Assembly (NCBI RefSeq): GCF_905475395.1
Contig: NC_058342.1
Location: 32,384,140-32,448,139 of the forward strand
Direction: 5' to 3'
Length of the DNA: 64,000 nt
Origin: Chrysoperla carnea
Taxonomy: Eukaryota > Arthropoda > Insecta > Neuroptera > Chrysopidae
The notes under the pieces were generated by a model. That model did no database searches, had not been told where the DNA came from, and worked only from the letters and a program-made list of their open reading frames with translations. Position numbers and translations under genes: made by a program. Positions 1-12,600 of the stretch are shown piece by piece; within the stretch, counting starts at the first letter, position 1; each line of letters starts with the position of its first letter.

Positions 1-57
1 TGAAGCCGGCGAGCTTGTTAGAAATGGCACGTAATACTGCCGGAGCATAATAGTCAG

Positions 58-160
58 GAGAAACTTGCAATTCCATCTACACAAGCATCAATAGTCAGGA
101 GTAACTTGCAGTTCCATTTTCGAACTGCAAGTTACTCCTCAAAGAGGATATCTTAAAAAT
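58..160. repeat. short inverted repeat
   Basis: AGGAGTAACTTGCAGTTC near 97-114 is repeated in reverse complement as GAACTGCAAGTTACTCCT near 122-140, with a related third copy near 55-75. The transcript could form a hairpin with a very short loop. It may belong to the 5' edge of the adjacent LINE fragment. Confidence 0.5.
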
Positions 161-179
161 GACCAATCTCAGATGGTGG

Positions 180-575
180 GAGGAACGTATTTTGGTACTT
201 CAAGACAGATATGGCATGAGTACAATCGTAGGCGTTCTTATATCGAAGATATTATATCACTTCTAAGGGCCTCGATTAGCAAAATTGTTGCGGCTACTAC
301 AGGCTACTGGTTGGGCGGCAGGAAGAAACAATGTCTCATCTTCTTTGACACTGCCCAGCTCTTGGTACGAGGAGGTAGACTCACTTGAGCCAGCCTTTCT
401 TTGACGATTTCTCCGACCTGAAGTCCGTTGATGTCAAAGCACTCCTGCCTATCTTAGCTCCAAATGGTTCATGGAGTAGTGACCGGGAATGGGTCAACCC
501 TTTTTCGGTATCACAACGGACCCTATGATCTAGGTGTGTCCCACCCCAGGACAGCCACTCTAACGTAACCTAACT
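180..575 (+). pseudogene. 3' end of an R1/Jockey-type LINE (zinc knuckle, C-terminus and 3' tail)
   Basis: Read on the plus strand, about 315-460 encodes the end of a non-LTR retrotransposon ORF2: a zinc-knuckle region (MSHLL, stop, HCPAL, where the stop sits at a cysteine position) followed by a C-terminal tail with FFDDFSDLKSVDVKALLPIL. In-frame stops (TGA, TAG) show it is dead. The 3' untranslated tail follows at about 500-575 and ends in AACGTAACCTAAC. A second copy of this tail lies at 61735-61797 in the other orientation. The fragment sits in the RhoGEF intron that begins at 619 and leaves the window. The clade assignment is inferred from the architecture, not from an alignment. Confidence 0.6.
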
Positions 576-619
576 TTTCATCATTAATAAAAAACTTACG
601 AAATAGTAATAGTACTTAC

Positions 620-3600
620 GTAGAAGGTTTACGAACAGTTCCACTACGTCGTTTAATACTAGTGATAACTAATAAGTCGTTGAATAAAAATAAAGCACGA
701 TCTTTGCGTGTACCCTGTGTGGTGACCATAGTAACTAAGTCATGACGTAAGTATTGACGATCTGATACAACTAAATTAATTAAACCTTCGACCAATGATT
801 CTAACTCTTTTAAATTCTGTTGCTGTTGTTCGAATTCATTCATTTCTCGTTCAGTGCAGTTGATTTTCAAAAGTAGTTCATGAATATGATGTTGAGCCTC
901 CAATAATAATTGATGATCCGGATGAGTGATTTCAGTATGTTTGAGTAGTCGCTGTATGAGCATTTCGTATTTTGGAAATTTTTGGATTGGTTTTATTAAT
1001 AGCGAATCCAATGCAAATTTACCTTTATGTTCACGAGCCATTGCCTATAAAATTATCATATTTAATACAAGAGTTCTTAACAAAAGAAAAGCCCAGGGAA
1101 GAAACCACGTTAGTTATTTTTCCTTCATTATGAGAAAATCTATATCTAATTGAGACACTTTTCAAGAATGGGCGTAAAACTCTATAGCACTAACGTGGTT
1201 ACGGTACAATTTTTTTCTGAGTGAGGTTTTAGGGTGAAAACAAGGCTTTATTTTCGAGTACAAAACTTGATTTCTTGCCTAAAAGAATGCTAGTATATTA
1301 GTTTCAAATCAAAACCAGTGGTTTGCGTGATTTTCCCCCTGAACTGTTCAAATAATGAAAACTAACCTCAATGAATCGTGCAAAAGCAGGCTTAGCTTGA
1401 GCAGTATTTTTAATGATTTCCTTCGCTTTTTTCCAGTTATTAACAAATCCAGTATATGTCTCAACTACAGATGGCTTCGTAAAAACATCTATGAACACAT
1501 CTCCAATTTTTTGTTTTGCATCCCAATGTTCCAAACGTTTATGTAATTCATCCAAAAAAATTTCATGATGGCATAATAATGCTGGTACCTTTTAAATCAA
1601 CCAGATCAAATCATTAATTCAACCAATACCAAGTCAAGAACTATGGATTCATAAAATAAACTTTATTTTGGACTCAATAATAGTTATTTTAAATTCTAAA
1701 TCTTCTTTTGCTTATAAAATGATGTCGTAAGAACGAATTGTATTCGAATTACTTGTAGAATGGTAGATAGAAATCAAATGAATCAATTTCTTGTAAATCC
1801 TTTAGAATTTGGCGCTCATAAACTCCTAATTCTGAAGTTTAACGTTATTAGAAGGTACAATTTTAGGCATAATAGGGAATATTTATGAAATTTAAATTTG
1901 GTTCAACATTTCAACTTTCACTTTGGCTGGACATTTGAACTTAACCATTATTTTAGTAATTAATATCTTTTTAATTACTTAATAAAACTACAAATTCATT
2001 GAAAGAAATTCAAATTTTAAAACGGACGTCACGTCATAGTATGTGTCTTGTCAGACTCGTTAGCATATTGTATGGTATTAATTACTTATATTTTGTATGC
2101 TATTACTATGGATATATACTATAATTACTACATACATGGATATTACACCTGTAGTAAACAGTACATTAAACACTGTCACAAAATGACAAATCTGAAATCA
2201 CATTTTAATGCGCTATCAACAGAAAGCGCCAAAAAGATTGAGTTTAAACATCTCAAAATTATTCTCTATTTTAAAAATTTTTTTACACTTAATTACATAA
2301 TTTTTAAACAGTATTTATTTATATTTTTTTGTTATAACGATGTAAACAATAATAGTTGTATATAAATCTTACGTTACCTGATAAAAGACTTCATCTACAA
2401 TTGCAGGTTCTAAAAGACCAGCATTTTCTGGTCTTTTCAATGGCTGTAAATATTTCTAAAAAAACAATAAACAAGTTAGATATTTCTATTTTTGGAAACT
2501 ACAGAATGTTTTTTAGTTGATATATGCTTGAAACTCAAAAAAGTTTGTTTTATCGATAAAAATGCGATATCGATAATCATTTTCAAGGATATGTTAACTT
2601 AAAAAAAACACCTTGTATATGTATCTCCACACGCAAATCATGCCTCATACTTGACTCAGGGAAATCTTTGATTTTTATATTTTTTTTGGAGTGTAGATTG
2701 TGAATTTTCTGATACTTCGGCCAAACTTTGTTCACCTAGTCATCTTTTGGTCAAAAACGGGTAATATCTGGCCATAACTATAGATGGCACGAGGGACTAA
2801 ATAAGGGTAATACATAGATAAATAATAAAAATAATAATAACAATAATAATAGAGTTTAACATCCGTTTTCCAGACATCCATTTATAACAGAGGCCATCCA
2901 CATCATTATATTTAATCTACATCCGAATATACAATTGAATTTATGATGTGGGTGGAGTCAGAATTGATCAGACTGCCGCTACCTGGATTCGAACCCGCAA
3001 TCTCTAAGTCAATAATCAAACGGTTAAAGATGATTTCGCCTTTACTCGCTCGGCCACTGAGACGGGTATATATGAATGGCTACAGCTAAAGATGGCTCGA
3101 AGGACCAAAAAATTAAGTGATCTCCCCGAGTCAAGAATATCAAGAATAATAAACAGTACATCTAGTAACTTACAGTGACTAAGGTTTGTAATGATTCAAC
3201 ATAGGATCGTTCTGTATCGTATAATTCGACAACAATATGTGTTCGAGTATCCTGTAAATGAAATATTACTTTACGTCAGTAATCTTAAAATTAATTATGA
3301 TAAATGTTTTACATTATAATTAAAATTAATAAAATAAATTAAACCAAACCAAAACAAACCAATTAAACAATTTATAAATTATGATAATAAATTAATAATG
3401 GAGCAAAACAAATCAAGAGTGCAATTAATTTAAAATTATTAATAGAAGAGTACCTCCAACGGGTTTTAGCACCTACATAAAACGGTCATATGTACCGTCA
3501 TTGATAACAACTCGTCACCTGAAGCAAAGCATCTGAAGGTACTTCGATTCTGATAGAGGTCAAAGCAAAGAAAGCTCTTAGTTTCTCTACTAGTATTATT

Positions 3601-6600
3601 CTCAGGATCGAACAGGTATTGAGAGTATCATCGTTATCCATAAAAGCCCTAAAAGTGGATTTGAGATCCTCATATTATGCAAACGGTATCAACTGACCAT
3701 GTCCTGTCACAAGATTAAATATCCTTTTCAGCTGTTTTATACTCAGTTTGAATCGAACACATTCTACTGGTCTAATTCCAGTAATCAATGTTGGCTTGAG
3801 TGAAAGAGACCTTGTGACAAAGAGTGGCGTTTGAGATGGTTCCTTCTACGCCAATCAGTTCACTGTCTCGATTCCTTTCAAGGTTTGCCAGAAATAATAC
3901 AAAAAGCACAGAAATATTTAAATAATTAGGTTAGAAACATTATGTAGTATGCCATGGCCCTACCGAGGGGGGCAAGACACTGTTTTAGCTGGCTAAATAC
4001 GTGTTAAACTTAAGAACTTATTAAGACAAAAACTTCTAGTAGGAGAGGTGAGCGACAAAAATTTGCAAGCATTAAGGCTAAAGGCTGATTTTGTAAAATT
4101 TACATTATATTGATGGAATAGAGAAATAGACTGTTGTCAGTCAGCCGATTACTGTAGCGTTTGGCGTGGAGGCGACTTTAACTTTGCAAAAAACGGGCAG
4201 GTATTTTCTAAAATCTGAAAATTTGTATGTTGGTGCAAAGGGTGTCAGTGACTGACGCACCCAGTTATAGAAATATATTGACTATATTTTTTATGGTTAC
4301 AATAGTTTTTTGCACTAATATACAAATTTTCAGATTTTAGAAAATACTTGTCTGTTTTGTGCAGAGTTAAAGCCGCTCTCACGCCAAACGCTACAGAAAC
4401 CGGCTGACTGACAACAGGTTGTTTTTTCTACTCCGCCAATATAACGTAAATATTACAAAAATCAGCCTTTAGAAAAGGCTTGCATTTTTTTTTGTCGCAC
4501 AACTCTTAGACTATAATTATTTGGCGGCATCTAGACCCTGGAATTAAAACCTACGTTCCCCCACTGTTTCCATATTTAATGTCTTAATAATTTCACTCTA
4601 GATTTTTTTCTGGTTAGTGATACTAACATGATAGTGACCTACGTAAACCTTTTTTCACCTTGATAATTGTTCATAATAAAGTGATTCGTCATTATAAACG
4701 ATGTCATTGTAAGCGATCTAATTGTAAGTATTTATAATGACATTGAATCAAGTAAATAAAAAGAACAGATACCAAGATTTAAGTGTGCGTAGGTCGTAAG
4801 TAGATATCTTTGAATTATGGTTGCAGTTGCAATGTTAAGTTGCGTGCATTAAAAGTTAGAAAAGTTGATTGTTAAGTAACTATAGTCTTGGCGCTTAGTG
4901 GATTTTCGTAGCCCTTTTTAGTCGTTGGATTTAACCATGTTTTTTGAATCCAGATTTTGAAGGTGAAATCTTGTAAAAAATGGCAGAAAAAAGTTATTCG
5001 AAAGTGAAAACTCGTTTTTTTTTTTCATTAACAAAAAATTTTCTTGACTTATTTAAAGCAAATTTATTTTTTAATTTCAGTGCCTTATTACTCGAAGGCT
5101 ATTCGCATTTTTATACCCTGTATATATGAAATACATATCAAGGTATCCTAAGTTTAGTCCCAAGTTTGTGACGCTTAGAATTAGTCCATTTCCGGTTGTC
5201 CGTCTGTGATCACGATTACTCAAAAATGAAAAAAAAAATATCAAGCTGAAATTTTTATAGCTTGCTCAGGACGTAAAAAGTGAGGTTGAGTTCGTAAATG
5301 AGCAACATAGGTCAATTGGATCCGTAGGACCCATTTTGTAAACCGTTAGAGCTAGAACAAAAGTTTAAACGTAAAAAATGTTCCTTATAAAAAAGAAACA
5401 ACTTTTCACTGTTTACCTTGGAGGGTGCAAATTAGGACAAAGTTTGGGTGTCCATTTTCCAAGGGACCAAGGGTTCGAAATTTGCAAATATCTTCAAATA
5501 ACAGCTATGTGAAACATTCTTAAAAATCGAAAAAAAAAAATATTAGAAAGCACTTTCGAAAATTTTCGAAATCTTCGAAAACCAAATCAATGGCGGCCGA
5601 AAAGCCACCACACTTTTTATACAGAGTATTTAAACAATTAACTCAGTCAATTGTCTGTTTTCACTTGTTTTTATCTGGAATAGACTTAAAAAAATTTTCT
5701 ATTTAAAATAAGCCAAACAAATTGAAAAAATTTCTTTGTTTATCCGAAAAATCAAATTTTTCCTGTTCCTTGATAAGTTTCTGACCATTTTTTTACCGCG
5801 TTTTTGATGTTATTGGGCCACGAAAACCACCTAGACGTACTGACAAATGAAAGTTGAAAGTAACTAAGAAGTATAGAAGTAACTATAAGCACGCTTACCA
5901 AAGCTTTTGAACATAGTGCAGCAATAGAATTCGATTTTGATTGTATTTGATTGGTATTTAAAATAAATGTCTCCTCATTCTCATTGATCTTAACTTCCTC
6001 ATTCTCGCTCTCTTCCCCCATTTCGGAGTCTTTCGAGATTTGAATGTGAGTACAATAAGATATATTTTGCGCTTTCGTTTTTTTTGTATAATTACTGTTA
6101 TCATTGTACGGTAGAATTTGATATAAACACAAATGTTCTGGTTCTAAACTACAATTTGGATTTGGATTTAATTCAATTTGTTGTAGACAAGTATTTGTTG
6201 TTAGTATTGTTGAATTTGAATTTGATTTGTTATTTTCAACCGATGAACTAGAATTTGAATTTGGGTTAGAGGTACAATTAACACAACAATGATTAAGTTT
6301 TTCGGCACAGGTTTTGATACTATTTGTATCAGTGGACTCATGTACACGTTCTGTACCTGCTGTAACCAATTCAACTTGTTGATTGGTCGCAGCACAAGTG
6401 GTATTATTTAAGCGTAAACTAAGTGCATTCCGTGCGCTATAACCCGTATTCATAATGATATTGATATTTCACATAATCGATCATATTTTCCAAATCACCA
6501 AATATCCACATAACACTATAATAGTATAAACATAATATTTAGTGTCGATTTTTAATTTGTACCATAAAACTAGTAATTGATCAATTTTGGCAATTTTATC

Positions 6601-9600
6601 CCCAAATTACCAACCCCCAAAAAGAACTATCACCGAAAACTACTTTTTATCGCGATTCGTGTTATTAAAAAAATTTTTTTATTTTATCACTTTGTTTATT
6701 TTTATTAAAATTTGATTTATGAATGTTTAATGTTTCCTTCGAATTTGATTATTCACTACAAGTGAACAGAGAAAAAAAATGAAAATTTTGAGACTTTTTT
6801 TAAAATTATCAGTTGCCGTTTTTTTTTTTTCTGAAATACAGCGTATTATTTTATTTCAGTGTGGAACTTCAAAATAATATAAATTACGACGCCATGTGTT
6901 AGAATTCATTTGAAATACTTACACAGAGACGTACTTTTAACGTCCTTTATTTTTCTATATAAAAAAACAGTGGCGTACCTATACATTACAGATTTAAGCC
7001 TTACACAGTGGAGCGTACCCATATTTTTACTCCCTAACTTTAAAGCGATTTTGCTCAATCTGATTTACCAATCTGATTATTGATTTGTGTATACGTCCCC
7101 GAGTAAAAAATTTTTTTTATAATCAACTAGCTACGACCCGCGATTTGGAGATCTATTTTACGAACTATTACAAAACCCTTTAAAAACACGGTTCCTATAT
7201 GCTATCCAATAGGGACCGTACATTTTTCCGGGATACAAATTAACCTTTGTCATTTTCTGACCTCTATACTACCTATGCAAAAAATCATGTCAATCCTTTG
7301 TTCATGAAAAATTAAAACAAATCTATCCCACGGGAACCATACAATTGACTGGGATATGTGCTATTCCAGACTAAAATCTATCTCTGTGCCAAATTTCATC
7401 CAAATCCGTCCGGTAGTTTTTTCGTGAAAGAGTAACAAACATCCATCCATCTAATTTGTAAAACTTTAAACGTACGTTTTCAGCAACTCTGTATTGCTCA
7501 TTTAGGAAACTTAGTAGAATTTACATTAAAATATTGAATTTTGTACATTACTGTTGTCCCGGTTGCTATTCGCAGGTCGAATTAAGTATTAATTAGTGCT
7601 TCGAATTAATAAGGATGGAGAAAATAAACAAAAGTGTCTTTTTTTATTTGGTACCGCTTTATTATATATTTATTTTTTACAATAATGCAATTAATGATCA
7701 CTTATTATTATGTTACTATCGTGCTAATTAAGAGAGTGCCAATCATGGACATATTGAGGGGAGGACAGACCAGGATAGCTGTCCTCCCCTAGATCCAGCG
7801 TGGGGCCCGTTTAATCAATAATGAGAGAAACTTGTCTGCATCACATGAATATCCAATTATTTTTTAATCTACCGCGGTCTATACAATTTGCTTACTTTTG
7901 CTAATCCGCTAGTGCCCAAACCTGGATTTAAGTATGTTTATGCCAAAATACTGTTGAAATTAATAAATTTTTAGGCCATTTCGCTTAGAGTAAAAGCTTA
8001 TCTTTTCACGATCGACCTATTTTAGTGAAAATGTTACCAAATTTCCTCCTGCAAATAAAATCTTTCCGATAAAAAGTCTATGCAATGGCCAATCCTCCCG
8101 CTTCCGCCGCGAAGCCATCCCTCTCCTTTTCAGTCTCGCCGGTCTCTTATGAACCGATGTAAATGTTTGGGGTTAGAATTTAAATAGTTAAAAATTTCTA
8201 ACTATTATGGATACCAAGTGTTGAGCTTAAAAATGAATACTTGATAATAGTTTTAAATACGGTACTGTATTGGCTGTGGACGTCGCCGTCGGTACGCTGT
8301 ACGCTGGTTGGTCGTGGCGTATGCGCGTCGCACCCATCTTGTATTTAGAATGATCTTTGTATGTGTATATAAATATAAACATATATATATAGGTGGTATA
8401 TCTATGTATACTCTGAATACATATAAATCGGAATCGTTTGGAAATATCAATATTTTAAAAGTAACAATTCTGAGCTTAAATACTGCGATTTTCAATATAC
8501 CTATACTATACTTCATATGCATAATATTCTATTATTTATTATATATCATGATTCATAACTCACTTTACACTTTATACTAAAAAAAATTTAAACAAATGTA
8601 AAAATATGCATCTTTATACTTTTGTCTTTCATTTTTAGGCATTTGTTCCAGAAAATTGTAGACTTTTGCAACGGGGAGAGGCAGAAATGTGTTATAGATT
8701 AGGTTAGATTATATTGGCTGCCCACGAAGGACACACTTTGGCTATAGAGAACCTTTATGATACCATATATGTGTTTTACCAACTTTCCGCTGATAATTTC
8801 ATTTATCCGCTCCTCAATTTCGGAGGCTGAGTGCACCTCCTACATATATACCATGCAGTTCACCAGCCTATCATAACTATTAATTAAATTAATTTTTGTT
8901 GTGACGGCAGGAATCGAATCCGCTACCCTAAGCATTCCGCGGACGGAATTGGTTTCGCCTTAACCAACTGAGCTAATATGGCGAAGAGATGTGTTATAAA
9001 TTAGAACATAATTCATGGGGCTTTTCCCGTCAGCACTCGTGTTGTGAGCATTTTGCTCACGCTCGATTTAAAACATGTAATAAAATATAATCAAATTTTT
9101 ACTTATTTATTTTTGATATTTCCAGTAACGTTTTTGAAGGTCTTCTCTATAACCCCTATCAATTAAGTTTGAGGGTTGAAAATGAGCATTTAGGTTGGGT
9201 TAGTGTCAGGAAAATGTCTTTTGGTGACAACTTACCAGGTCCTCTTCCGCCCTCCATCAAATTTAGCTAGAGTACCCCAACACTCTCATGGATTTTAACG
9301 GTTTTTAAGACTTTAAAAGATTTGAAAATCGTTTTAATGTTAATGAAGGTGTCTTTTGGTAGTGTCGACACCACGAAAAACCAAGTTAGTCGATAAACGA
9401 TATGTTACTCACAATAGACAAGGGTAGATAGATGGCAGATTAAGTGCCATCTATGAACACAATAGATAAGCGTATTTATAATCAAAATTACTGTTTTGTA
9501 TAGTGAGTTAACTTTTTTTTTTGTTATTATTAAGATTAACTGGAGTATGTATTATTTGCTTACATTATTTATAAATTATTATATTTGTTATAATCGGAAA

Positions 9601-12600
9601 ATTATAAATTCTTATAATCTTATTTTTTTTATCATACAATTTGTTTGTTTTCGATCAATAGTCTATTTGAACATCCTGTATATCAATCATTATAAATAGT
9701 TAAAAATAGTAAAATTTATAAATTTTTTTTTAATTTCGATCAATTGAAAAATGTGGACAACAAATAAATTACTGCACATGTTTGTGCTTCTACGTCTATT
9801 CGATTCAATTTGCCTTTGTACGACGAAACCTACGACAATTCCCTCTCACTCCAAATGAACAAGGAACGTGGGCAAGTATCAATGGATTGTATTCACTTTG
9901 TAATATGAAATACTAGCCTATTTTCGTTGTTGTTTGATGTACGCCCCCGTGTTGGGCCGTAGCCGTAAAGCTACGGCCAGACTAGCTCATTTTTTAGGTA
10001 GAACACTAAAAACCATTTACGAAGAATCCCGGGCGAACACGTGGGTCGAACTAGGGCACGCTATTAAAATTTCTAACTAGCGGATAGTAACTCCGGTGGC
10101 AAAAAAAGGACCATTATGCTTAATAATCTTCGAGAGTGTATTTCTAAAGTTATTTAACCCTATACTTTATGACGTCATCCTATGATGGAATCCTACTAAA
10201 TTTGGGCCATACTTTTCAAATTTATGGTCAAAATTAATCTAGCTCTATTAGGTTTCAAGATTGTGGAGGTCTAGTCCTGGAATTAGGCACATATCTGATA
10301 GCTAGCAAAAAACTGACATCACAGCTGTAAAGAATGACCCAAAATTAGTGGGTTTCAAAAAAAATTCCAATAAGATCGGATAAAAATTGTCTGTGTTATC
10401 AAAAAAATTGAATTTTTGAACTTTATGACGTCATCAGAATCCAAAAAATTTAATTTTGCTCTATCACATCCAAATTTTATCCAATTTTGATAAACCAAGT
10501 ATGGAATCCTACTAAATTTAGGCCATACTTTTCAAATTTATGGTCAAAATTAATCTAGCTCTATTAGGTTTCAAGATTGTGGAGGTCTAGTCCTGGAATT
10601 AGGCACATATCTGATAGCTAGCAAAAAACTGACATCACAGCTGTAAAGAATGACCCAAAATTAGTGGGTTTCAAAAAAAATTCCAATAAGATCGGATAAA
10701 AATTGCCTGTGTTATCAAAAAAATTGAATTTTTGAACTTTATGACGTCATCAGAATCCAAAAAATTTAATTTTGCTCTATCACATCCAAATTTTATCCAA
10801 TTTTGATAAACCAAGTATGGAATCCTACTAAATTTAGGCCATACTTTTCAAATTTATGGTCAAAATTAATCTACCTCTATTAGGTTTCAAGATTGTGGAG
10901 GTCTGGTCCTGGAATTAGGCACATATGTGATAGCTAGCAAAAAACTGACATCACAGCTGTAAAGAATGACCCAAAATTAGTGGGTTTCAAAAAAAATTCC
11001 AATAAGATCGGATAAAAATTGCCTGTGTTATCAAAAAAATTGAATTTTTGAACTTTATGACGTCATCAGAATCCAAAAAATTTAATTTTGCTCTATCACA
11101 TCCAAATTTTATCCAATTTTGATAAACCAAGTATGGAATCCTACTAAATTTGGGCCATACTTTTCAAATTTATGGTCAAAATTAATCTAGCTCTATTAGG
11201 TTTCAAGATTGTGGAGGTCTAGTCCTGGAATTAGGCACATATCTGATAGCTAGCAAAAAACTGACATCACAGCTGTAAAGAATGACCCAAAATTAGTGGG
11301 TTTCAAAAAAAATTCCAATAAGATCGGATAAAAATTGCCTGTGTTATCAAAAAAATTGAATTTTTGAACTTTATGACGTCATCAGAATCCAAAAAATTTA
11401 ATTTTGCTCTATCACATCCAAATTTTATCCAATTTTGATAAACCAAGTATGTAATCCTACTAAATTTAGGCCATACTTTTCAAATTTATGGTCAAAATTA
11501 ATCTACCTCTATTAGGTTTCAAGATTGTGGAGGTCTGGTCCTGGAATTAGGCACATATGTGATAGCTAGCAAAAAACTGACATCACAGCTGTAAAGAATG
11601 ACCCAAAATTAGTGGGTTTCAAAAAAAATTCCAATAAGATCGGATAAAAATTGCCTGTGTTATCAAAAAAATCGAATTTTTGGACTTTATGACGTCATCA
11701 AAATCCAAAAAATTTAATTTTGCTCTATCACATCCAAATTTTATCCAATTTTGATAAAGCAAGTATGTAATCCTACTAAATTTGGGTCATACTTTTCAAA
11801 TTTGTGATCAAAATTAACCTAGCTCTAATAGATTTCAAGAATGTGCAATCCTGGTCCCGGTTTTGCGCCTCTATTTCTTATGCGCCGGTGACGGATCTCT
11901 TTTGCTTGTTTAGCCTTTTTCAAAACGATTGTTATTTAGGTTTTCACGAACAGTATTTATAATCGAACACTTGGGAGTACCTCAAATTACTTAATTACTA
12001 GATCCAAATTATTTCTTTAAAATGTAAGATCAACTTACTGTCTGATTAAGAATCTAGACTGAGTCGACTCAGTATACCATATTTGGTTTGAATATTTCCA
12101 AATTTATATTTAAAAAAAAAACCCAGACTTCAGCCTACCTAAGCACTAAAATAAAGAGTAGCTTGTTTTATTGTTAATAATGTTAGTTTAAAAAGCGTGA
12201 AAAAAAGCAAGCGAAATAAAAGAAAAAACAAAACAAAACAAGAGCGTTTATGCGCACAACTTACATTTGGGTTGGGTATATTTTCTAAAAATGCTTGCGG
12301 ACTCAAACATTCTGTACTATTTTTTAACAAGTTTGTATCGGTATTAACCGGTCGTAAATAATCACAATCTTTTGATTGAATAGCAATCCCTTCTAATTTG
12401 GAAGGACTTGATGTGGTTCTTTGATGTCGAACAAAGGGAGTGGTAGATGTGTGCGTATGCGGTATATTGAGAGCAGATGCTCCACTTTTTCGCTGTGGCA
12501 TACATTTCGTAATAGACGTATCTTTTGGTTTCATGTGTGTTTCGTCCAAGGAACGATTACCAGCGGATCGGGTACGTATCACATTCGGTGTGCTCGGAAT

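Noticed and set aside
8900..8984. tRNA gene
   Set aside because: The A- and B-boxes are present, but the sequence continues into a SINE body with target duplications and shared tail; the stems do not pair as a full tRNA.
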